From Nanobdellota archaeon (GTDB lineage Archaea > Nanobdellota > Nanobdellia > Woesearchaeales > JAHJBD01), in NCBI GenBank assembly GCA_018813725.1, contig JAHJBD010000036.1, positions 1 through 11,422 on the forward strand: a stretch of 11,422 nt of DNA, written 5' to 3'. The notes under the pieces are model-generated. The model saw only the letters and a list, made by a program, of their open reading frames with translations, was not told where the DNA came from and ran no database searches. The position numbers were made by a program, and so were the translations under genes. Positions 1-5,634 of the stretch are shown here, piece by piece (positions within the stretch are counted from its first letter, which is position 1; each line of letters starts with the position of its first letter).

Positions 1-739
1 GGATAGACTTAAGATCCTGAAAACCCTTTACCTCAGTTCTAGCTCCGCCCTTGATAGATATATTAACATCCTGCCTGATAGTGCCTAAACCACGCTTTAC
101 ACGCTCAGTACTTCGAAGTATCATGCCAAGCTTTGATGCAACCTCTTTTGCATGATCTGGTGTCTTTATAGAAGCATCAGTAGCAATCTCAAGCAAAGCA
201 ACACCCAGCCTATCAAGCCTGTATGTAACAGAATAATCATCCTGCTCAATCTTTTTAGCAGCCTCTTCTTCAAGGCACAGTACTGGTATTCCCACCTTTC
301 CCAAAGAAGTATCAATATAGCCGTCAGTAGCGACCAGGGCTGTCCTTTGGAATCCTGAAGTATTTGAACCATCTACAACAGTCTTTCTCATAAACTGGAT
401 CTCATCAACAATATTTGCATTTAGCAGTCTTGCAACGATAAGAGCAGTGTCAAGAGCTTGCTTATTGACCTTATGCGGCGGCTCTTCATCAAGCTCCACC
501 AAACATGATGAACTAGAACATGCTTCGTAGACAAAGTATTTGCCTTTCTTCATCTCATGAAGCGCAGCCTTATCGATCTCACCAGTCTCACCTGCAGAAG
601 GCCTAAGCTTTCTGATAATCTTAAGGTCTACAGGATGAGTATCATTTACAAGGCTTGGGCAAGAGCAGAACAATTTATGAGTCTCAAGCTGTTGATGTAT
701 CTCTATCCCACATCTAAAACCAATCTTTGCATAATCCAT
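1..739 (-). CDS. gatE: Glu-tRNA(Gln) amidotransferase subunit E (N-terminal part)
   Basis: GatE is the kinase/tRNA-binding subunit of the archaeal GatDE amidotransferase: it activates Glu on Glu-tRNA(Gln) with ATP and uses ammonia delivered by GatD to form Gln-tRNA(Gln) in the cytoplasm. I translated the minus strand from the ATG at 739-737 and read 246 uninterrupted codons to the window edge, where the gene continues; the family is about 620-630 residues, so roughly 40% is present. Visible GatB/GatE hallmarks are GIEIHQQL (11-18), CPSLV (27-31), DGSNTSGFQRT (123-133), YRLDRLGVALLEIAT (173-187) and IRQDVNISIKGG (221-232). The start fits a leaderless transcript, with a TATA-like box centred about 24 bp upstream. 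Its partner gatD lies 1 kb away on the same strand, separated by an opposite-strand gene and a small mobile element. Identification is firm. Confidence 0.96.
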   Translation of the reverse strand, partial: MDYAKIGFRCGIEIHQQLETHKLFCSCPSLVNDTHPVDLKIIRKLRPSAGETGEIDKAALHEMKKGKYFVYEACSSSSCLVELDEEPPHKVNKQALDTALIVARLLNANIVDEIQFMRKTVVDGSNTSGFQRTALVATDGYIDTSLGKVGIPVLCLEEEAAKKIEQDDYSVTYRLDRLGVALLEIATDASIKTPDHAKEVASKLGMILRSTERVKRGLGTIRQDVNISIKGGARTEVKGFQDLKSI

Positions 740-758
740 AATATCCAAGAAATATTGA

Positions 759-767
759 TTATATATT
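759..767 (-). promoter_or_regulatory. TATA-like box of gatE
   Basis: On the minus strand this reads AATATATAA, centred about 24 bp upstream of the gatE ATG. That spacing puts the expected transcription start at or next to the start codon. No Shine-Dalgarno sequence is seen, so a leaderless message is inferred. The mobile element at 784 begins only about 17 bp upstream of the box, just beyond where a BRE would sit. Confidence 0.6.
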
Positions 768-775
768 AAGGTTTT

Positions 776-952
776 GTTAATTAGGGTATGTCCCAAAAGT
801 AGGTAAGCATCAAGCGCGTAAGCCAATCAGGATCATGATCCAAACTGACAGGGGTTGCCCCTTACGGGGAGGGCAGTTTATTCAAAAACAGATTAAGGCT
901 GGAGCCGATGCTCACCCGAGCTATGCAATATTTGGGACAGACCCGTTAATTA
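776..952. mobile_element. Small non-autonomous element (MITE-like) with 8-bp target duplication
   Basis: The core at 784-944 (161 bp) starts with GGGTATGTCCCAAA (784-797) and ends with TTTGGGACAGACCC (931-944). These are inverted repeats over 14 bp with a single mismatch. The core is flanked on both sides by the identical octamer GTTAATTA (776-783 and 945-952), which is what a target-site duplication looks like. Several transposase families make 8-bp duplications, and I cannot assign this one. The interior is GC-richer than its AT-rich surroundings and contains a reading frame resembling a fragment of a DDE transposase. No full transposase is present, so movement would need an enzyme supplied in trans. 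It sits between the gatE and cheR-like promoters. An alternative reading is a structured RNA closed by the terminal stem, but the flanking direct repeat favours a transposon. Confidence 0.82.
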
Positions 953-969
953 AGGTTTGTATTAATTAA
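784..969 (+). pseudogene. Possible transposase remnant inside the small element
   Basis: One frame is open from the first base of the element through its right end and 25 bp into the flank, with the stop at 967-969. The only in-frame ATG is at 835-837, giving 44 codons. The translation contains IQTDRG followed by GGQF and, further on, AHPSYAIFGTDP. The QTDxG step followed by an aromatic residue resembles the strand carrying the second catalytic aspartate in RNase H-fold DDE transposases and integrases. The usual acidic/aromatic residues after TDxG are replaced by Cys-Pro-Leu. The stretch is short, and an open frame of this size could arise by chance, so this is a tentative reading of a deletion derivative. 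It is unlikely to make a functional protein. Confidence 0.3.
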
Positions 970-978
970 CTTTATAAT
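970..978 (+). promoter_or_regulatory. TATA-like box of the cheR-like gene
   Basis: CTTTATAAT is centred about 27 bp upstream of the ATG at 1001, the spacing expected for a leaderless archaeal transcript. No ribosome binding site lies before the ATG. The box is about 20 bp downstream of the right-hand target duplication of the small element. Confidence 0.55.
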
Positions 979-1000
979 CTTAAAACTGTTTTAATGCTAT

Positions 1001-1795
1001 ATGCCATATATAGAATCACTATTATTAGATGACCCAGGGTATAATCAAGTAATACTTAAGGCTGCTTTAGAACAAAGACTAAGGGGATCTGATAGGCCTG
1101 TATTTTTTGAAAGCCAATTCTTCAGATACAAAGAAGCTGTATTTGAGCCATTTAGAAGATTATTAACCTCTCAAGGATATACTCTAGTTAAAGATGAATA
1201 TAGCCCATCTATTTTGTCTATTGGCTGTTCAAGCGGCAAAGAACCATATTCAATTGCTGTAGTCAGTCGTGAAGAAGGAATAACCCCAAGAGTACTCGCC
1301 GCACAATTATCACCTTCTCTTATCGAGATGGCTAAAACAGGAAGTTACGATATAGCCCAGACTAGGAAAGAATTATTTGCAAGAGATGGGAACCCTTATA
1401 TTCCATTGGAACATTATATAAATCAGACAGGCATATATTTTCAGGTTATGAGTCACATAAAGAGCCTTGTTAAATTTGTTGAAGCAGACATATTATCTGA
1501 AAGCTTTTTTCCTGCTTATGGAAAATTTGATTTTATCTTTTGTCAAGATTTTTTAATATATCTTAACGATGATGAAAGAACCATCCTAATGATGGAGATG
1601 GGTGATGCTTTAACTCCAAGGGGGACAATACTACTAGAGCCTATCCAAGATCAAGTCATATCTTCACCATCACAGCTTCCAGAAAATGATCTGGGAGAAG
1701 AAATCAGAAAATATATTGATTTTAGAGAGCAGGTATATTCTCTTGGCTTTGAACCAATAGGTAGGGGTAATATCCTAAAAAGAACAGGTTCTTAA
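1001..1795 (+). CDS. CheR-like SAM-dependent methyltransferase (orphan)
   Basis: The 264-residue protein has the CheR layout without a recognisable full N-terminal helical domain: ESQFFR (37-42, like the TxFFR of CheR), the SAM-binding glycine loop SIGCSSGKEPYSIA (73-86, CheR SAGCSTGEEPYSLA), and FDFIFCQDFLIYL (176-188, CheR FDxIFCRNVLIYF) followed by an Arg in the next helix. CheR methylates glutamates of chemoreceptors using S-adenosylmethionine. No receptor, CheB or other chemotaxis gene is in the window, so the substrate is unknown. Oddities are AAQLSP (100-105), where CheR normally has an Asp that holds the SAM ribose, and Gln-Asp instead of Arg-Asn after FIFC. It could therefore be a diverged methyltransferase acting on another target. 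The leaderless start is supported by the TATA box. Its stop shares bases with that of convergent gatD. Confidence 0.82.
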   Translation: MPYIESLLLDDPGYNQVILKAALEQRLRGSDRPVFFESQFFRYKEAVFEPFRRLLTSQGYTLVKDEYSPSILSIGCSSGKEPYSIAVVSREEGITPRVLAAQLSPSLIEMAKTGSYDIAQTRKELFARDGNPYIPLEHYINQTGIYFQVMSHIKSLVKFVEADILSESFFPAYGKFDFIFCQDFLIYLNDDERTILMMEMGDALTPRGTILLEPIQDQVISSPSQLPENDLGEEIRKYIDFREQVYSLGFEPIGRGNILKRTGS

Positions 1796-3063
1796 CAGAA
1801 TTCATCAGCAGATATCCTTTTGTTTATCTCGCCGCGCAGATCCTTACCGACCATCTCTTTGGCTTCTTTTGGATAGTTTCCAAGCAGCCAAGCCAATTTG
1901 ATAAAAGCAGTCTCAGCAAGCATATCCTCTCCAGGAATAACACCAGCGCCTTGAAGATCAACACCAGTTGAATAGACATTCATATTGACACGTCCATTAA
2001 GTGTTTGCGAGGTCATAACAATCACACAACCAGAAGAAGCAAGCTCCTTGATAGCTTTGAGATTATCCTTGTTAAATTTAGTAAGGTCATCAATATGATT
2101 GATGGGCGCATGCCCTAGTCCAGTACCCTCGATAACTAATCCTTTATAATTTTTATAAGCCTTAAACTGCTCAGGCCTGATCCCAGGATAAACTTTCAAA
2201 AGGCCAACCTTTTCCTCAAACTTATCCATTACCTTGAAATCGCCCTGTGGCTTATGGATCTCTTTGTGGAACTTGATCTCTTTAGTATTGATATCAATTG
2301 ATGCTATAGGCTTATCATTTATCACTTTGAATGCATCTCTCCTTGAGCTGTGCATCTTTCTTGTCTTGCAAGCAGGCATTATATCGCACACAGTATCTCC
2401 GCTTGAGCTATGCATACAGACAGCAACACCAGCAAATTTTGAATTTAGGATAAAATTAGCAGCAGAGATCATGTTCATAGCAGAATCAGAACTTCCACGG
2501 TCAGAACTCCTCTGAGCACCTACGATGATGACTGGCACTGGAACATTCTCTAAGACAAATGCCAAAGCTGCAGCAGTATACCCAAGCGTATCAGTGCCAT
2601 GTGTAAGTATCACACCAGAACATCCTTTCTTGATCTCTTCAGCGATTGCCTTAGCCATCAGCTTGTAATGGCCAAAATTCATATCCTCTGACCACATATT
2701 GCTGATAAGCTTACTGTTTATATTAGCGACATCAGATAATTCAGGAAACATACCCACAAGGTCTTCAGGCTTAAATGATGTAAATACAGCACCAGTCCGG
2801 TAATCCACTTTTGAAGCGATCGTCCCACCAGTATGTAAGATTGATATCTCAGGAAGACCTTTTTTAGGCTTGAACTCCCTGCCGTGCTTAATTTCAAGCT
2901 TCTTACCCTCACCGACCGTCTCTTTTTTCTTGATCTTATCTTTGCTTATCCCCACATTATACCCATTATCCAGTTTCACAAAGATGGTTTTAGAAGTCTC
3001 ATTAACAAATATTCCCTCAACTACACTGTCTGCTGTAACTTTTATCTTATCCCCTGGTTTCAT
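1792..3063 (-). CDS. gatD: Glu-tRNA(Gln) amidotransferase subunit D
   Basis: GatD is the asparaginase-type subunit of archaeal GatDE; it hydrolyses glutamine or asparagine to feed ammonia to GatE, but only when the complex holds Glu-tRNA(Gln). The 423-residue length matches the family (about 420-440). A small N-terminal beta-barrel (about 1-70) is followed by the asparaginase fold, with the nucleophile motif TGGTIAS (78-84), the second catalytic Thr-Asp motif THGTDTL (154-160) and GAQRSSDRGSSD (182-193). The leaderless start is supported by a TATA-like box centred 26 bp upstream. In many archaea gatD and gatE are adjacent; here they are on the same strand but over 1 kb apart, with the CheR-like gene on the opposite strand and a small element between them. 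GatD and the CheR-like gene converge and overlap by four bases (TTAA), which supplies both stops. Confidence 0.96.
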   Translation of the reverse strand: MKPGDKIKVTADSVVEGIFVNETSKTIFVKLDNGYNVGISKDKIKKKETVGEGKKLEIKHGREFKPKKGLPEISILHTGGTIASKVDYRTGAVFTSFKPEDLVGMFPELSDVANINSKLISNMWSEDMNFGHYKLMAKAIAEEIKKGCSGVILTHGTDTLGYTAAALAFVLENVPVPVIIVGAQRSSDRGSSDSAMNMISAANFILNSKFAGVAVCMHSSSGDTVCDIMPACKTRKMHSSRRDAFKVINDKPIASIDINTKEIKFHKEIHKPQGDFKVMDKFEEKVGLLKVYPGIRPEQFKAYKNYKGLVIEGTGLGHAPINHIDDLTKFNKDNLKAIKELASSGCVIVMTSQTLNGRVNMNVYSTGVDLQGAGVIPGEDMLAETAFIKLAWLLGNYPKEAKEMVGKDLRGEINKRISADEFC

Positions 3064-3084
3064 AAAAGCCTATATTGACATGCT

Positions 3085-3115
3085 TTATTTAAAGTTTTTG
3101 CAAACATTTAAATAA
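3085..3115. promoter_or_regulatory. Divergent promoters for gatD and the intramembrane protease
   Basis: Two TATA-like boxes lie in the 74 bp between the divergent starts. Reading left, TTTAAATAA (minus strand, about 3085-3093) is centred 26 bp from the gatD ATG at 3063. Reading right, ATTTAAATAA (3106-3115) is centred about 27 bp from the ATG at 3138, but only about 21 bp from the earlier ATG at 3132. Both spacings indicate leaderless transcripts, and the right-hand one decides between the two possible starts of the protease gene. Confidence 0.6.
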
Positions 3116-3137
3116 ATGCATTCTAAAAAAAATGATA

Positions 3138-4058
3138 ATGAAACACACGCTAAAGATCACTATTGTCCTTGTCCTTCTGTTCATCGCTGCACAATTAGTT
3201 GGCCTTGCAACAATAACAAACTATATACAGGTCGATAAGCAGTTGACTGAGACAGGGGAAGAAAAGATAACTATCAATTATCCTGATACTGCTTTAGGAG
3301 AACAGCCAGACATAGATAAAGAAGACAATACAGAGATGACCGCAACAGTTACAGTCATCTTTTTTGCGCTGATCATAGGGACTGTACTTTTGCTGCTGCT
3401 GATCAGGTTTAACCTTGGAAAGCTTTGGAAGATCTGGTTTTTCATGGCAATATTCATGGCATTGTCTGTCTCATTCAAGGTCTACACAAACATCATAGCA
3501 GCATTCATCCTTGGCGCGCTGCTAGCTGCCTGGAGGATCTTCAAGCCAAATCCATGGGTCCACAATGTTACAGAAGTTTTCATCTACACAGGCATAGCAA
3601 TCCTCATCCTGCCACTTATCAACGTCACAGGAGCGATAGTGATGCTGATTATCATCTCATTTTATGATATGTACGCAGTATGGAAATCAAAACACATGGT
3701 CAAGATGGCAAAGTTCATGACAAACAAGAAACTTTTTGCAGGACTCTTTGTAGAATACAAACAACCAAAGGGAAAATCATCTAAAAAAGCAGCAGGAAAG
3801 ACAGTAAAAAGCGCAATCCTTGGCGGAGGAGATATAGCATTTCCTCTTCTTTTCTCAGTTACAGTGTTAGAAAGCAGGATAATCACAAAAGGATTGACAA
3901 AGAGTGTAGCCTTATCGCAGACATTGATAGTCACATTATTTGTGACCCTTTCCTTATTGCTTCTGTTCCTGCTTTCAAAAAAAGATAGATTTTATCCAGC
4001 TATGCCTTTCCTGACAGCAGGATGCTTGGTAGGTTATGCAGTGCTTATGCTATTCTAG
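3138..4058 (+). CDS. Presenilin/SPP-family intramembrane aspartyl protease
   Basis: This is a 306-residue polytopic membrane protein of the archaeal presenilin-like (PSH) type, which cleaves transmembrane segments within the lipid bilayer. Numbering from the ATG at 3138, the hallmarks are FYDMY with catalytic Asp177, GGGDIAFP (229-236) with catalytic Asp232, and a C-terminal PAMP (287-290) at the place of the PAL motif, with Met for Leu. A first hydrophobic helix (about 6-26) is followed by a polar acidic loop (about 32-66), then a dense series of transmembrane helices. A basic Lys-rich loop (about 208-223) lies between the two catalytic helices, as in the family. An ATG six bases earlier (3132) would add two residues, but promoter spacing favours 3138. 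No substrate gene is evident nearby. It converges with the next gene and shares a CTAG that provides both stop codons. Confidence 0.93.
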   Translation: MKHTLKITIVLVLLFIAAQLVGLATITNYIQVDKQLTETGEEKITINYPDTALGEQPDIDKEDNTEMTATVTVIFFALIIGTVLLLLLIRFNLGKLWKIWFFMAIFMALSVSFKVYTNIIAAFILGALLAAWRIFKPNPWVHNVTEVFIYTGIAILILPLINVTGAIVMLIIISFYDMYAVWKSKHMVKMAKFMTNKKLFAGLFVEYKQPKGKSSKKAAGKTVKSAILGGGDIAFPLLFSVTVLESRIITKGLTKSVALSQTLIVTLFVTLSLLLLFLLSKKDRFYPAMPFLTAGCLVGYAVLMLF

Positions 4059-4837
4059 AATCCCCTTAATGTTTTCTGGCCTTGATCTGCAGAATAAGAT
4101 AATGGATTGATGACCATGCCGTCTTTTGCAGCAACAGTAGGAACACCAGCAGCTTTGCTTATCTCTCTTGCTTCATACAAAGGATCAGCTTCTATCATCT
4201 TTATGCCAAAATTTGTCAAAATGGCAAGTTTTGGACCCACTGCCTTGATCAGTTTAATTGCATCCTCAGAAGAGAATCCATCCTCTTTCTTAGGTGACAC
4301 CGAGTTAAGTATAAGGATATTAGAGTTCTTGCACTGTTCTTCAAGAGCAGAAGAATATTTTGTGCTTGGAAGGTAACAAATCGTAAACTCAGGAGCGATA
4401 AGCTTAAACCCTATGCTTTTGTCTGACAATGTGATAGACTGCACCTCTACCTCATTTATGCCAACTTTTCTTCCTGACTCAAGAACTATGAACCTCTCAA
4501 GATAGTCTCTATACTTATGTAAGAGGAAACTTTCAGGACCGTTTATGACCTCATTGTTTGCCACAAGCACTGCTTTCTTATCAAACCCAGAGTAAGTCAT
4601 TGCATCTATCACTGCATTAAGGTCACCGCAGGTGTATAAGCTGTTCTTTGATACTAATAAAGCAGTTGTAGCTCTTGGATTGATGTCACACCGTTTTGAT
4701 GATGTAAGCGCGCCAGGGCCAGGATCAATATGCAGCTGATTCTCATTGATCTGTATTATTATGCCTCCGGCGTTCCTTCCATGCTTGCCTAATACGAACG
4801 AATCTCCGGCAGTGCCTAAAAATAGTATGGCTGACAA
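4055..4837 (-). CDS. Metallo-beta-lactamase-fold protein lacking all metal ligands
   Basis: The 260-residue protein has the MBL fold of an archaeal hydrolase-like group: an N-terminal strand with GTAGD (8-12), HIDPGPGAL (36-44), then the place where the zinc motif HxHxDH should be. That segment reads SKNSLYTCGDLN (63-74), so the four ligands are Lys64, Ser66, Tyr68 and Thr69. The later ligand sites also look lost: LPSTKYS (156-162) where PDT is usual, DGFSSEDA (186-193) where HLSSEDA is usual, and LTNFG (207-211) where THFG is usual. The frame is intact and the scaffold residues around these sites are well kept, including the C-terminal AAKDGMVINP (236-245), so this looks like a retained pseudoenzyme, perhaps with a binding or structural role. 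It starts with TTG, supported by GGAGGGAT just upstream. The family assignment rests on remembered consensus motifs. Confidence 0.85.
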   Translation of the reverse strand: MSAILFLGTAGDSFVLGKHGRNAGGIIIQINENQLHIDPGPGALTSSKRCDINPRATTALLVSKNSLYTCGDLNAVIDAMTYSGFDKKAVLVANNEVINGPESFLLHKYRDYLERFIVLESGRKVGINEVEVQSITLSDKSIGFKLIAPEFTICYLPSTKYSSALEEQCKNSNILILNSVSPKKEDGFSSEDAIKLIKAVGPKLAILTNFGIKMIEADPLYEAREISKAAGVPTVAAKDGMVINPLSYSADQGQKTLRGF

Positions 4838-4840
4838 GTT

Positions 4841-4848
4841 ATCCCTCC
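4841..4848 (-). promoter_or_regulatory. Shine-Dalgarno site that fixes a TTG start
   Basis: The minus strand reads GGAGGGAT directly upstream of the TTG at 4837-4835, with six bases between GGAGG and the TTG. No ATG or GTG lies near the start of the conserved N-terminal strand, so the TTG is the likely start. An AT-rich, TATA-like ATATTTATTA (about 4871-4880) would begin transcription around 4850, leaving a leader of about 13 bases. Confidence 0.6.
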
Positions 4849-4885
4849 AGAATGAGTAAAATTTCTACGTTAATAAATATTATTG

Positions 4886-4893
4886 TTATATAA
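4886..4893 (+). promoter_or_regulatory. TATA-like box of the SRP RNA gene
   Basis: TTATATAA lies about 25 bp before the predicted 5' end of the SRP RNA near 4911-4915, the usual archaeal spacing. A second AT-rich run, TTTAAAAA (4902-4909), is too close to the RNA to act as its TATA box. Confidence 0.5.
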
Positions 4894-4910
4894 TGATAAG
4901 GTTTAAAAAG

Positions 4911-5166
4911 TGGGCGGTGCTTTTTCCCTATAGGCAGGCTAGACTGGCAGGTTAGCCCTCTGTTGTTACCATCAACGGGCTTTAGGTGGAGTCGAAGCTT
5001 GATAAGAGGTATAATGGCAGATCATCAGTCTCTATGCAGACGTTGAGATTCTGTCCTGTAGGATTGATACCTTAATGAACCGCGCCAGGGTAGGAATACA
5101 GCAACGCTAAATTCTGATATTGATGCTTATGGGGTAGCGGAATTGAGGAAGCATGGAGGTAGCTGG
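4911..5166 (+). ncRNA. Signal recognition particle RNA (archaeal 7S RNA)
   Basis: SRP RNA is the scaffold for SRP54 and SRP19 and helps target nascent membrane and secreted proteins to the translocon. The diagnostic segment is helix 8 at about 5076-5112: TGAACC, then GCCAGGGTA, a GGAA tetraloop (5093-5096), TACAGCA and CGCTAA. This matches the conserved SRP54-binding loop and GGAA tetraloop of archaeal SRP RNA. The 5' part contains compact hairpins like helices 3 and 4 (for example GGCAGGTTAGCC). The segment CCCTAT (4928-4933) can pair with ATGGGG (about 5129-5134), closing the long helix 5 region, and TGCTT near the 5' end can pair with AAGCA near the 3' end. The ends are approximate. A run of six T (5167-5172) follows and may terminate transcription. 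At about 255 nt it is somewhat shorter than the usual archaeal length of about 300. No protein gene fits this stretch. Confidence 0.88.
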
Positions 5167-5172
5167 TTTTTT
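5167..5172 (+). terminator. Oligo-T terminator after the SRP RNA
   Basis: Six consecutive T follow the last predicted base-paired part of the SRP RNA. Archaeal RNA polymerase can terminate at such U-runs without a hairpin. The assignment rests only on position and composition. Confidence 0.4.
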
Positions 5173-5218
5173 GTTATTATATCCATTACCAGGTGCGCCT
5201 GCCTGCTTTTTAGAAAAG

Positions 5219-5228
5219 TTTTTATATG
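5219..5228 (+). promoter_or_regulatory. TATA-like box of the vanZ-like gene
   Basis: TTTTTATATG is centred about 25 bp upstream of the ATG at 5249, and no ribosome binding site is seen. A leaderless message is inferred. It lies about 50 bp after the SRP RNA oligo-T stretch, so the gene has its own promoter. Confidence 0.6.
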
Positions 5229-5248
5229 CGCAGGTTTGATTTTTCTGG

Positions 5249-5632
5249 ATGAAGATCAAGATAAAAATATTCCTGCCGATCATCATCTCCCTTTTCATAT
5301 TATTCTGGTCAGTGGTTATACCTGTCTATGTACCTGGCCTTGCAGGCCCAGTTATCCTTAACGCAGGAGTAGTCCCGCACACGATAGCATACCTTACCCT
5401 ATCATGTTCTTGGTTTTTCTATCTTACAAAGAAAAATATCAACAAAACACTAGTTATCTCAGCTGTTCTCGCCGGTACCTATGGCATACTGATCGAGATA
5501 GTACAGTCTTTCTTGCCATACAGGTATTTCTCAGTAGCAGATATGGGTGTGAACTTTGCAGGAGCATTACTTATTTTCCCGCTATTCTACGCATTCCCGA
5601 AAAAGATTAGAAATAAGATTAAAAAAATATAG
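5249..5632 (+). CDS. VanZ-like integral membrane protein
   Basis: The 127-residue protein has four hydrophobic segments (about 7-27, 43-58, 68-88 and 100-116) and a basic C-terminal tail (118-126). The signature is GILIEIVQSFLPYRYFSVADMG (79-100, stated here by its key residues: Glu83, Gln86, Pro90, Arg92, Asp98) followed by N102 and G105. This matches the VanZ pattern, in which a Glu/Gln helix precedes Pro-x-Arg and a DxxxN motif. VanZ itself gives low-level teicoplanin resistance in bacteria, and the biochemical role of the family is not settled, so no drug-related function should be inferred in an archaeon. It could take part in membrane or cell-envelope processes. The gene ends two bases before the stop of convergent ilvE. 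Its start is supported by the TATA spacing. Confidence 0.82.
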   Translation: MKIKIKIFLPIIISLFILFWSVVIPVYVPGLAGPVILNAGVVPHTIAYLTLSCSWFFYLTKKNINKTLVISAVLAGTYGILIEIVQSFLPYRYFSVADMGVNFAGALLIFPLFYAFPKKIRNKIKKI

Positions 5633-5634
5633 TT

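Noticed and set aside
784..944. Structured ncRNA closed by a 14-bp terminal stem
   Set aside because: The same ends are better explained as transposon inverted repeats, because identical 8-bp direct repeats flank them precisely. No known RNA family motif was recognised inside.
3132..3134. Upstream ATG of the intramembrane protease
   Set aside because: It lies only about 21 bp from the TATA-like box, whereas the ATG at 3138 is at the usual 27 bp and there is no ribosome binding site. It stays possible, but the effect is only two residues.
5143..5361. Short reading frames across the SRP RNA and vanZ-like start
   Set aside because: They overlap the SRP RNA or the vanZ-like gene in other frames, lack initiation signals, and show no protein-like composition.
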